Of a stretch of DNA of 64,000 bases, positions 12,501 to 21,965 are shown in pieces. Source of the stretch: Brienomyrus brachyistius (Eukaryota; Chordata; Actinopteri; Osteoglossiformes; Mormyridae). The DNA lies in contig NC_064534.1 of NCBI RefSeq assembly GCF_023856365.1, positions 10,064,536-10,128,535 of the forward strand, given 5' to 3'. Numbering within the stretch: position 1 is the first letter of the stretch; each line of letters opens with the position of its first letter. The position numbers and the translations under genes were made by a program. The notes under the pieces are model-generated. The model had not been told where the DNA came from, searched no databases, and was given only the letters and a program-made list of their open reading frames with translations.

Positions 12501-13092
12501 AGTTTGAGGCTGCTGGCTCCACAGAATTCTGTGTTGCTGGACTCCTTTGGGTCTGCGCTGTTCTTCACCCAGGGTGGGGGGACTGTGAAGGGGACTCCAC
12601 AGAGACCATGCTCACGCTCTCGCTCTGACATATCTGGACCCATCTGAGCACCCTCTGAATGAGAAGTGGCCCACAAGCACATTACTCAGATAAGTTCTGC
12701 TCGTAAATCCATCCTCTCCATTGCTCTTCTCCTCTGGGCAGGCCTGGGTCACGCAGGTCCACAGAGATTGTATGCCAATGACATCACTTAATGTGAACGC
12801 GAGTTGTGTACATATAGTATTTAATGTTTAGTTTCAATTGAATGATTTCAGCCAGGCTGGTAGACACCTTATTTAAGACATTGCACCATACGATACAGGA
12901 AAGCTCCACACACTTCATGTAGAGCGAAACCCTAAAATCAAACACCTGACTTTCTATCAGTTGCCTGATCTGCTTGTGTATTGACCCATTGCCATACACC
13001 ATTGATACATGAGGTCAATTATTCGATTAATAGCCTATTCCATGTATTTATTACTTGGCCTGAGATTTAAAGGAGAGTCCACAATTCTTCAG
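9536..13092. other. Unassigned sequence with simple repeats
   Basis: Holds a G15 run at 9889-9903, a C-run followed by an A-run at about 10169-10198, and a (TG)n tract at 11392-11412. Open frames of 60-126 codons lie on both strands but none shows a domain. The 11510-11660 part is TAAT/ATTA-rich and repeat-free, so it could be a conserved non-coding element. Nothing else is recognised. Confidence 0.45.
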
Positions 13093-13265
13093 GGGAGACA
13101 CTCTGCTCCCCGAGCTTCCGTATGGTACTGTGTGATTAACACAGTAACCTCGTGTAAGTTACATCTGAGGAGTCACTCTGTGCCCTGAGCTTCCACATGG
13201 TATTGTACGATTACCACCCTACTCTGTGTAAGTTACATTTGAGGAGTCACTCTGTAGCCTTAGCA
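13093..13265. repeat. 74-bp tandem repeat, about 2.3 units
   Basis: Units start with GAGGAGTCACTCTGT or its variant GGGAGACACTCTGC and include CGAGCTTCCGTATGGTA / TGAGCTTCCACATGGTA and GTGTAAGTTACAT. Starts of the second and third units at 13167 and 13241 give a 74-bp period. By eye units 1 and 2 share roughly 80% of their bases, so the duplication is not recent. Confidence 0.8.
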
Positions 13266-13539
13266 GTCAGTCGTGTCACACTTACTTCTGCTAGTTATGT
13301 ACAAGTTGGACTCGTTTTCTTGTTCAGCTTGTATCACACATATCTTGATATATAGTTAAGTGGCCACTTCATGTTGATCTGTGTACTTTTGTTTGAATTG
13401 CAATTGCTGTCTATTATTCCAGCCCAGTGAATAAATTATGTTTTTGATTTATTGGTGTTTGTCTGACATTGCTATCTTCAGTAAATTCCTAGATTGCTCT
13501 ATTGTTGCAATCCCTGAAGACAGCCAGTACACTCGAGAG
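13266..13539. other. Unassigned sequence
   Basis: No gene or repeat recognised. Confidence 0.5.
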
Positions 13540-13732
13540 TAGGGGTGGACAATCTTATCTGAAATTGGCAATTGGGTATGCAGGATTTCACTGCAGCTCC
13601 TTAATTAGATTACTAATTAGAGGACTGATTGGCTGAGAAGTCCTCACACCTGGATTTGAACACCTGATGTAAAGGTTATCCTAAAAACCTTCATATACAC
13701 CGGCCCTTTGTGGATAAGATTCCCCACCCCTG
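13540..13732. mobile_element. MITE-2, hAT-like non-autonomous transposon
   Basis: The left end is AGGGGTGGACAATCTTATC and the right end GATAAGATTCCCCACCCCT, an inverted repeat of about 20 bp. Internal landmarks GAGGACTGATTGGCTGAGAAG, GGTTATCC and CACCGGCCCTTTGTGG are shared with copies at 19724-19850 and 48657-48855. The CAGGGGTGG-type terminus is characteristic of hAT elements. It is too short to encode transposase. Confidence 0.8.
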
Positions 13733-14436
13733 CCCAAGAACATTAGTGTTAGAGCCCTGTGCATTGCAAACTAATGACTCTAGCTTTCTGACAGTAAGTC
13801 TGAGTCATTTAAACAGGAGCTGACTGGCTACATTACATTATACAGTGATGAACTGCCTCGCAGCCTCTGAGCTGAATCAGTCAGACATACTGAAGCTGCA
13901 TCAGTCCCTGAGTTGAATTGATCAAACGCACTGGCACCTGCCTTGCCACTTATAAAGTGAATCAGATACGCTGAAATTGTGTCAGTGCCCGGGGTTAACT
14001 GATCAGACTCATTGACATCGTGCCAGTTTGTAGCTAGTTCCATATCGTGTCGAGGTTGTTGGTTAGTTGAGCAAAAGGGAATCCTGTGTAATGTCTCATT
14101 TAGGAAGGAACAAGCTGAGTTACATGCAAGAGAGATGTAGAAATAATCAGAATGATAACAAATTAACTAGATATTACTGTATAACTAAAGCTCTAAAACA
14201 AATCATAAATGAAATATTAAAATTTCACCCCTCATTACAGTACCTTGTGTGTGACTTTTTTAGAGGTTAACCTAAGCTAAACTGTGGTTCCCCCTCCTAT
14301 GGGGGCTCTGATCTATCATAAAAGCCAAATCCTTTCTAATCCTAACCCTAGCTTCAGTTGTGTAACCCAACTTTGTGGACTTAGGGTGACAGAACAGGTC
14401 CTTGGAAAGTGTGAAATATGGTATTATCATTTAGAA
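13733..14436. other. Unassigned sequence with weak repeat similarity
   Basis: About 14330-14425 (CCTAACCCTAG, then ACTTAGGGTGAC, then CTTGGAAAGTG) resembles 62755-62825 (CTAACCCTAA, CCTTAGGGTGAA, CTCTGGAAAGTA). This is probably a fragment of a dispersed family I cannot name. No gene. Confidence 0.4.
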
Positions 14437-14923
14437 GCTAACCTGGGCTGGATTTTTCACCCAACTGTCAGTATTTCCACTGTGCAGCGTTTTACAGCTT
14501 CGCATCTATGCTACGCGCTTCAGTGCATCGGTTCCTAGTTCATTTTAGCATACTTCCCTATTTCTCATATGCTTATTTTTTTTTAATGTTTGGTCACGTG
14601 ACTGATGGTAACCATGACATACATTTTTGTAAATCATCACTGTGTAAAATGTCTCAAAGGTTTATCTGCTGCAAATGCAGCTAAATTAACATTAGAATGA
14701 ATTGAAAATGATGACGACGACGATGAGAATGTAGAGTCTGATGACAACAGTGATATGTCAGAGGCGGATAATGTAGAAATCGATAACGAAAAAATCTAAG
14801 CACTAAAACTGTTAAAAAACTTTGATTTGAATATGGGAAAAATGAAATTGTTCACCAAATATGGGTTAGATTTGTGCACAACAGCCGAACTAATGTGGGG
14901 TGAAAAATTCAGCCCAGGTTAGC
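14437..14923 (+). mobile_element. 487-bp DNA transposon with about 27-bp inverted ends, possibly piggyBac-type
   Basis: The left end GCTAACCTGGGCTGG continues into ATTTTTCACCC, and the right end is the near-perfect reverse complement, GGGTGAAAAATT running into CAGCCCAGGTTAGC. Roughly 26 of 28 positions pair. Within it lies a short decayed reading frame (14649-14799) with an acidic, aspartate-rich stretch. piggyBac transposases have acidic N-termini, and the edges CTAA / TTAG could be eroded TTAA targets. That assignment is inference; other cut-and-paste families are possible. Most of any transposase gene is missing, so it is non-autonomous. Confidence 0.6.
14649..14799 (+). pseudogene. Decayed N-terminal transposase-like fragment
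   Basis: Starts at ATG 14649, shifts frame and crosses a TGA before an open stretch rich in Asp, Glu and Asn that ends at TAA 14797-14799. The readable part runs Glu-Asn-Asp-Asp-Asp-Asp-Asp-Glu and continues acidic for about 32 residues. It sits inside the inverted-repeat element at 14437-14923. An acidic N-terminal tail of this kind is typical of piggyBac transposases, but no DDE catalytic region is present, so the identity cannot be confirmed. The low-complexity composition could also be chance. Confidence 0.4.
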
Positions 14924-15716
14924 AAATGTGTCATGCTTCTTTAGAGGATTATCTCAGAAGGTTAGATTCAATTTAATTCTAAATTTAAGCAACATTTTTC
15001 AGAAGAACAAGAAAAAAAAAATGGATTCAGAGCCTTTGGGTGTCTGGTTGGATTCGGTAGTTGGGCTAGTGCGTTAGCGTAGATCATTCCTACACAGTAG
15101 AGTCACTGGATGCGCTGTTTCGTGGCATCATCAAAATCCAAAGCTTCTTAGCAGCGGTCCTCACTCAGATCCTGTCAGTTGTTTACGGAAATAAATCATG
15201 TCATTAATAAGGGCTGCTTTGTGTTGGGAAGTCACTTCAGATGTAGGCCTTACCTAATCTTCGGATTCTGTTGTTTTTTCCCCCAAACCTCTGTCAGGAA
15301 CGATGCTTCCTGTCACTCGTCTCTCATTGCTTGTATCAACTTAAACAAAGCAGTGTTTACAAAAGGATTCTTTTACCAACCGGGCAAAGCCTTTCATTCT
15401 CTCTCCCCCCACCTCCTCCTCCCGGGGTGGGCATATTCCACCATGCAATCACTTCAATTGTTTTCTAAGCGTCAAGGGGAGACCGCGTCCAGATCGGCTA
15501 GCTCAGATGGCCGAACAGAGAATGCAATCAATCGCAAAGCAGAGCTTGAAATTGAAAGGTAAATATCTGGTGAGGGCCTCAAAGTCACACTAAGGCCTGG
15601 AAAGTAAGCCAGACTAGTGTTTATAGCCACATCTGACGGGTGAGACGTGAATGGGAAACGTAATACCTGCCTAACCTACAAACAAAAGGTGGGAAAGTCT
15701 CCCGCAGTATCTTTAC
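14924..15716. other. Unassigned sequence
   Basis: An open frame of 127 codons (15179-15562) begins without recognisable context and shows no domain. I do not call it. No repeats recognised. Confidence 0.45.
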
Positions 15717-16285
15717 AGCCCCTTTCAGACAGGCACTGCTGCCCTGAACTTTTCTAGACATTACCCAGGGGGGCTGTATGCGTGAACGCAAATGTCCAAA
15801 TCAGTCGTACCAGACATTAAATGGGCTTTACCCTGCTAGCTCCCTAGCACAAATGCCAGGTAATTTTTGGTTGACCTCTAGGTGTGAATGAATCAGGAAA
15901 TTGTCCAGTGGGTTCACTCTGAGCAAGGGGGCGTGCTGATGATGTTTCTATCATGCTTCTGGTGCAAAAATGGAAGGACGCAAACACTCAAGGGTGAAGA
16001 AAAATGGTCATTTATACAAAGAAGACCCCAACAAAAATAGCTAAGCTTGATACCAACACAAAACCAGGCATCACTGCGGAGCAATCGATAGCCTCATCTG
16101 CCATTTTCCATGTGCTGAAACAAAAAACAGATTTCCACAACGTACTTTTGCCATCATACCCTGCCTAGTAGGTCTGAACGCGTTTGACACGGACAATCTC
16201 CGAATGTGTGAAAGGGCAACTCCAGAAAATGTCCAGCCCCGATTCTTCAGACAATGTCCGGAGGTAATGTGTGAGAGCGACTTGC
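15717..16285. mobile_element. Possible non-autonomous DNA transposon
   Basis: The left edge has CCCCTTTCAGACA and near the right edge TGTGTGAAAGGGCA is its approximate complement. Short repeated phrases on both sides (GACATT, AATGTCC, GACAATGTCC) suggest subterminal repeats. The type with AAAGGG and GTGTGA ends occurs in fish PIF/Harbinger-like and other families. The right boundary is uncertain (16217 or about 16285). Confidence 0.35.
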
Positions 16286-16450
16286 AGTATGGGAGAAGGA
16301 GTATGCATGGAGTCTAATGGCCAAACAGTTCCTCTACTGGTCTGTGCAGCTTGGGTCTATTGTCTAAACAGGATCAATTTTTAGGGAAGCAACAAAGATC
16401 ATGGTCCATTGTCCACTTGTCCTTTGATCAGTTGTAAGGATCCCTTTCAA
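16286..16450. other. Unassigned sequence
   Basis: Nothing recognised. Confidence 0.5.
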
Positions 16451-16795
16451 ATTCATCCACCCATTTTCTGAAACCACTTGTCTCATTCAGGGCTAAAGGT
16501 GTCCCAGTGCCTATGGAAACAAGGCAGGGAACAACCTAGGATGGGGTGCCAACTCGTCACAAAGCACACTCACGCCTACTGGTAATTCAGCAACTCCAGT
16601 TAACCTCAGCAAGCTTTCGGACTGCAGGAAGGGAACCAGAGAACCCAGAGGAAACCCCACAACAACACGGGGAGAACATGCAAACTCCACACACATGGAG
16701 ACATGGTGGAGACTCAAACCCTGGTCCCTCAGGTGTAAGGGAACCGTGCTAACCACTGCACCACCGTGCTAACCACTGCACCCTTGTGGCACACC
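16451..16795 (-). mobile_element. SINE-A, near full-length diverged copy
   Basis: Read on the minus strand it gives GTGGTGCAGTGGTTAGCAC, a GGTTTGAGTCTCC B-box region, GTGTGGAGTTTGCATG, TTCTCCCCGTG and a tail ending in AAAATGGGTGG. At its 5' end the 20-bp segment ACCGTGCTAACCACTGCACC occurs twice in tandem (16743-16782), duplicating the A-box region. It is more diverged than the 17632 copy just downstream, which lies on the other strand. Confidence 0.85.
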
Positions 16796-17621
16796 GTCTT
16801 TTGAACCCAACTGCCTGTAATTTATGCAGATACTCATTTATTATGCAGTTTCCCTGACTAAAATCAGCTGTGTTGCAGCATGTTTTGACACTCAGTCCAT
16901 CTGGGGGGGGAGGTATGTTCTGGTTTCCAGTTATTCCAGCTATTACTACAAAGCTGGTTGATAGGACACACCCCCTTGTGATGTCATCAGCATACCAGAC
17001 TCCTTACCTGGGACCAATTTATAGGTCTCAATAGCACATTTCTTATGCAAATATGCCTTTTGTAATCTAGGGATCCCAATACCAAAATATGTCTGGGCGT
17101 AGAGAAGCCATTGTGCCAGATTTTTTTTCCTGTCCCAGCAGCCAAGATAAAATAGGGAAAAAAATGGAAAGAATACCTCTTTAATGGAGAGAATAGACAT
17201 CCTCATTTCTCAGCTTCTCCACTGTGAAGAGGAGATAGACAGACCGGGGCCAAGTAAGTGATTGCTTCTCATTTTTTTTTTTTCCGTTTTCTTTTTTTTC
17301 TACTGAAAATAAGAAACTCGTTCCCATTTTGTGACAAAAAGAGACTGTGGATACGGAATGGAGAATGGGCGCAGCGGAGGATGTCAGCGAGACCCACTGA
17401 CTTGTCACCGCTGTCAAAAGGCTGCGGGGAGATGGATAAGTGTGAGCTCCACTCGCAGTACACTGGAGACCTTTCCCAGGACAACAGAGGTTACACAAAC
17501 AGCCACATTCTGCATTTTACTTACCATTTGAGAAAGAAGCAAACCTATGCTGGAAATGCAAAGCTGAAAATTCTCATGGATCACATGATACTCTGAATCC
17601 ATACATTTATATTCCATAAAA
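16796..17621. other. Unassigned sequence
   Basis: Contains a G-run at about 16905-16911 and a T-rich stretch at 17271-17301. Overlapping open frames on both strands between 17180 and 17620 show no domain. No supported gene. Confidence 0.45.
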
Positions 17622-17631
17622 ATAGTTTAAT

Positions 17632-17996
17632 TGGGGGGCGGCATGGTGGTGCAGTGGTTAGCACTGTTGCCTCACACCTCTGGGACCCGGGTTCGAGTCT
17701 CCGTCTGGGTCACATGTGTGTGGAGTTTGCATGTTCTCCCCATGTCGTCGTGGGGTTTCCTCCGGGTACTCCGGTTTCCCCCCACAGTCCAAAAACATGC
17801 TGAGGCTAATTGGAGTTGCTAAATTGCCCATAGGTGTGCATGTGTGAATGAATGGCGTGTGAGTGTGTCCTGCGATGGGCTGGCCCCCCATCCTAGGTTG
17901 TTCCCTGCCTCGTGCCCATTGCTTCCGGGATAGGCTCCGGACCCCCCGCGACCCAGTAGGATAAGCGGTTTGGAAAATGGATGGATGGATGGATGG
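17632..17996 (+). mobile_element. SINE-A, near-complete copy with 10-bp target duplication
   Basis: The head carries an internal Pol III promoter: A box TGGTGCAGTGG at 17647-17657 fits TRGYNNANNNG exactly, and B box GGTTCGAGTCT at 17690-17700 fits GGTTCGANNCC at 10 of 11 positions; the 32-bp gap is normal for tRNA-derived SINEs. The body includes GGAGTTTGCATGTTCTCCCC, CGGTTTCCCCCCACAG and GGGATAGGCTCCGGAC, and it ends in (GGAT)n. The flanks carry ATAGTTTAAT at 17622-17631 and 17997-18006, a 10-bp target duplication, which argues for LINE-driven retroposition. Confidence 0.93.
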
Positions 17997-18006
17997 ATAG
18001 TTTAAT

Positions 18007-18329
18007 AGGTTTCAGGACACATTGTGGTTATACAATAAAATGCTTGTGGTGTTACAAGAGTAGTAGAAGAGGATCTCAGGTATTAGGTGCTCGAAGAAGA
18101 AAAGATGAAGAACAGATAGAGAGGGTGGGGACAGCAGAGTTTCGTTGCACTCGGCACAGGGCCCATTCGCTGGAATTATACATATTGCACTGTATAATTG
18201 GGAAAAACAGTAGGCATCTAATAACCACCCATTGCTGTACAGTACCCCCCCCAACCCGCTTCCTGGGCTTCAGCGTACTCTCTTACCTCACTTTACATGG
18301 CATCATTCAGTGTGAGGCTTGAAGAGCAC
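18007..18329. other. Unassigned sequence
   Basis: No gene or repeat recognised. Confidence 0.5.
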
Positions 18330-19190
18330 TCTGCCCTATTTCCCCCATATTTGGGGCATCCAGCAGTCTATGCCCTAGCTTTAGGACACCCAGAAGCACC
18401 CCTTTTAATTTATAGCACTTAGCACCCTTTAACCTACTTATTGGTCCCTCAGTACCCCTCTCCTCCCTTTCAGGGTTCTCTGTGCCCTCCTTCATAGCTT
18501 TGGGACACTTTGCACCATTTTACATGACTTCTGGATGCTCTATACCATCTCCCCATAGCTTTGGGACATTCTGTACCCTCCCCCATAGCTTTTGGACACA
18601 CAGCATCATCTCAGATGGCTTCTCTCTCGATAGCTTTGGGACACCCTGCACCCTCCCCCCTGCCTTTGGGACTTCTGGACTCTCTATACCATCTACCGAT
18701 AGCTTTGGGACACTTGGCATCCTCTTACATGACTTCCGGATGCTCTATACCATCTCCCCATAGCTTTTTGACACACAGCCTCATCTCAGATGGCTTCTTT
18801 CTCGATAGCTTTGGGACACCTTGCACCCTCTCCCCAACCTTTGAGACCTCATAACCATCTCTAGTAGTTTTGGGACACGCACCATCTTCTTCAATAGCTC
18901 TGGGACACTCAGCACCCTCTCTTCTAACTTTGGGACACTCTGCCCCATCTCCTACAACTTTGGCACACTAAAAACTCTGTTGCTTTGCTATAGGGCACTC
19001 AGCATGAGCTTCTTCTGCTTTAGGGTGCTCATCACCTTCTTCCCCAGCTCAAGGACACTCAGCAGTCTCTCCCCCAGCTTTGGGACACTCAGGATCCCCT
19101 CTCCTAAATTAAGGGTACTCAGCACCCTATCGCCTGGTTTAAGGGCACTCAGTAACCTCTCATCTAACTTTGGGACACTTGGCATACTCA
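18330..19190. repeat. Degenerate minisatellite of about 30-bp units with higher-order structure
   Basis: About 28 units resemble AGCTTTGGGACACTC followed by AGCACCCTCTCCC, with substantial divergence between units. A longer block starting CATGACTTCTGGATGCTC at 18523 recurs from 18728, and its TAGCTTTT part recurs with an offset of 175 bp instead of 205 bp. One 30-bp unit is therefore missing from the second block. The unit length is divisible by three, so plus-strand frames stay open for up to about 97 codons. I treat those as by-products. Confidence 0.85.
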
Positions 19191-19723
19191 TTAAATTATG
19201 ACAGTAAGGACCACACTCCTTTTTCTCTAGATAGAGAAAAATGAACAAAATAATTAACACGCTGAGTCATGAATTACCCTTACATTCGTTTTGTTATATA
19301 CAACCTTTAATCATATTATGCTTCTTTTTATGAAGGAACAGCTCACTAAACGGCCATTTTAAAATCAAAGTAAAAAATGGCAAGGCATTAAGTATGGATA
19401 TGAGTGCATTCGTAAGCTGACAATAACTGGCACACACTATTTTAAACGGTGCGGCAGACACGATCACAAGCTACCCAGCTTAAAATACACGTCCATGCAA
19501 TAAATTTCATGGAAACGTGAATGTGCAGTACCAGTCCACTCGTAAAGAATGTTTAATGATTCGTTTCTGACTGGAATAAAAGCCGTGACTTTGAGAAGTT
19601 GTTAAACATGCTGAAGAATCTGTGTCTCTTTTAAGTGCAACATTTTTCCAGTATTCCCAAAGCGCAGATTAATACTACCCTTACTAACAGAGGATAAAGT
19701 AATAATACAGTAAAATAATATAG
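19191..19723. other. Unassigned AT-rich sequence
   Basis: No gene or repeat family recognised. Confidence 0.5.
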
Positions 19724-19850
19724 CAGGGGAGGCCAATATTATCCACAGAGGGCCGGTGTTTACAGGTTTTCGGGATAACCTTTAGGTGAGCTGCTCAAGC
19801 CCAGTTGTGAGGACTAGTCAGCCAATCAATCCTTGTAGTGGAAGCTAACA
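19724..19850. mobile_element. MITE-2, truncated copy
   Basis: Starts CAGGGGAGGCCAATATTATC and continues with GAGGGCCGGTG, GGATAACCTTTAGGT, TGTGAGGAC and CAGCCAATCAATCC, all shared with the 48657 copy in the same order. The right terminal repeat is missing. Confidence 0.8.
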
Positions 19851-20275
19851 ATGACTGCTAACCACTAACTTTTGTTCTATGAATTTAGCATTGCTTTGGT
19901 TTTTGACTCTCAAATTCTTCAAAACATTCCTAGAGAGCTAAAACCTTAACCTGTTTCACGGTCCCATCTGTCGGACTAAGGTGATTGCTAGAGGATAATT
20001 AGGACTTACCCGATTGGCTATCGCTGAGTTTTGTGGAGTCTCCGGAATAAATCTGCTGAAGTTTTCTTTCTATGATATTCTGTTTGCGAGGTATAAGCCT
20101 TTTTGTCAAAGAAGCCCTATTTCGCAACTGGCCCATGCTGGCATTTTGTCCTCAGTGAACCCGCTTGAGGACTACAAACATGGCACCGTCAAGCTGGAAC
20201 TACTAAGGAAGATCTCAGCTCTTTATTGGTTTATAGCTCTGTCAGTCAAAACTCAGAAAATACAACCAGGGAGCA
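19851..20275. other. Unassigned sequence
   Basis: An open frame beginning at 20014 runs 116 codons but crosses into MITE-3 and shows no known domain, so it is not called. Confidence 0.45.
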
Positions 20276-20520
20276 GTAGCACAAACAGGGTGTCTTGCTT
20301 AGCCAGACAACTTGTCGGATTTAAGGTAGTCTGGGGTAAATGTAACTTAGCAAAGTCCATTTAAACTAGAGTACGGATGCATTAAATCTGATAAGCCCTT
20401 ATCAGATATAATCAAGAAATCCAGCTTTGTGATACAGGCCCCTGTTCTCCTCTAAGAACTTTATCTTCATTCACTTAACTTTATTCCAGACTACCTTAAA
20501 TCTAACCAGTTATTGACCAA
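20276..20520. mobile_element. MITE-3 with an inverted partial partner
   Basis: The left edge is a worn CACAAACAGGGTGTCTTG at 20280 and the right edge CAAGAAATCCAGCTTTGTG at 20413-20431, whose complement begins CACAAAGCTGG. A second inverted pair, GGATTTAAGGTAGTCTGG at about 20318 and CCAGACTACCTTAAATC at about 20486, implies a second partial copy in reverse immediately to the right. The left-end sequence reappears at 63268-63335 as CACAAAGCAGGATTTCTTG. No coding potential. The superfamily is not determined. Confidence 0.6.
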
Positions 20521-21754
20521 TCACAAAGATAACGGCTGCAGGTATGATCACACAGAAGTATGATTTTAGGGGTTACAAACGTGTTTGAATGTTCAACTTT
20601 CTTCACTTTACCTGGGAAAACATGTGCGCGGATTTACATGTAGTGGAACTAAATTGACTGGAAGCTAATTAGTCCACTAACAGTTGGAGGAAACGCTAAT
20701 CTGCTAATGAAAAAAGTTAGCTTCGATAACTGATTAGTAGAAACCTGCGCACCACTATATATGAGGAAGTACAGGGTCGTGAGCCTGCAGTCTCTCTGAG
20801 GAATTACAGTCTCCACCTTAGGGAGTACAGGATAGTGAGAAAAACATTAAAGAGAACATGCAAACTGCCCTTTAAAACATTTTAACTTTTAATAACTTTT
20901 ATCTTGATTGAGGTGAAGATTAGGTTCTTTGGAATTACCTTATTTGGACTAGAGGTATCGAACTTGCTTTAGACTATAAATATTATTTAGCAGGTGCATC
21001 ACAATAAGGCACAAACGTAAACCAAGTAGCAAGGTGATTTGCTGAGGGGGTGTCGGGTCAAATGGCAAGTACCATTGTACCGAGCTGCTTTGACGAATCG
21101 TGCACTGTGCGTGACATTGTGCAGAATAATCTACGGCACTTTGCCGGTTATTGATGCAATATTACGGTGCAGTTATGAGCATCCTTGAGAAGGACTGAAG
21201 CCAGAGTGAACCACAGTGAAGTAGGTTTTACGGGCATCTCTAAATCTCTTCAGGCATACCGCTAAATTGATCCACGTAAGCATAAAGAACAATTACCTAA
21301 TTAAGATCTTAGGTACTATAAAAGCCAGAGGACCCTGCAACCTTGATCGAGCAGAATTTGGAAAGGGTCGGCCAGCTCTCAGCCTGCTGATTTTGCAGTT
21401 GCAAAGCGAAGCTTTATGAAAACCAAAAAAAAAAAAAAACCACAATGACCAATTTGTGGAAGAATAGAAGAAGTATTGACCATAGAAGCTAAAAAACAGA
21501 GAACTGAAATCATTACTCTTTTCTGCTCTGCATCCCCGGTAATGTCAATTACCCACAGGTTGATTTCACTCCAAGAGCGATTCAGCATTTCACCAGCATT
21601 TCAGATACAATGGGCAGTGTAGGTTATGAGTGACAGTCTTTTAAGGAGAGAAACCAGATGGAGAGACGGAATGTGTTAGACTGCATGCTAAAGCCACAAT
21701 CTTCCAAATACCGCACACTGACCCTCTCCAGCAAGCTGGGCTGCACCGTAAAGA
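20521..21754. other. Unassigned sequence
   Basis: AT-rich. An A-run lies at about 21426-21439. No gene or repeat recognised. Confidence 0.5.
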
Positions 21755-21965
21755 TTAAAATTAAAATAGAACTTTATTGATCCCTGTGGGGGGGAAATTT
21801 CTTTGTCCAGTTGCACAGAGAAGAAACACAACAAAGGATAAGAAGTAAATACGACAAATGGATGACGTGAGGAAAAATATTTAAAGGGATATCAGTAATA
21901 AATGAAAAATAAAAGCAATATATTTAAGGAATTAATGACAGGACTGTGCAAAAAAATGTACATAA
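21755..21965. repeat. Dispersed fish repeat of the 'TTTATTGATCCC' type
   Basis: Contains ACTTTATTGATCCCTGTG, then GGGGGGAAATTTCTTTGTCC and CAGTTGCACAGAGAAGAAAC. This wording is common in fish genomes as the end of a retroposed repeat. I do not assign a named family. The A-rich right part fades without a clear boundary. Confidence 0.6.

Noticed and set aside
17690..17700. A tRNA gene at the Pol III boxes
   Set aside because: A and B boxes fit, but the sequence does not fold as a full cloverleaf with an acceptor stem and is followed by a SINE body, a (GGAT)n tail and target duplications.
18482..18854. Proline/serine-rich open frames in the 18-kb region
   Set aside because: Produced by the degenerate 30-bp array; unit length divisible by three keeps the frames open.
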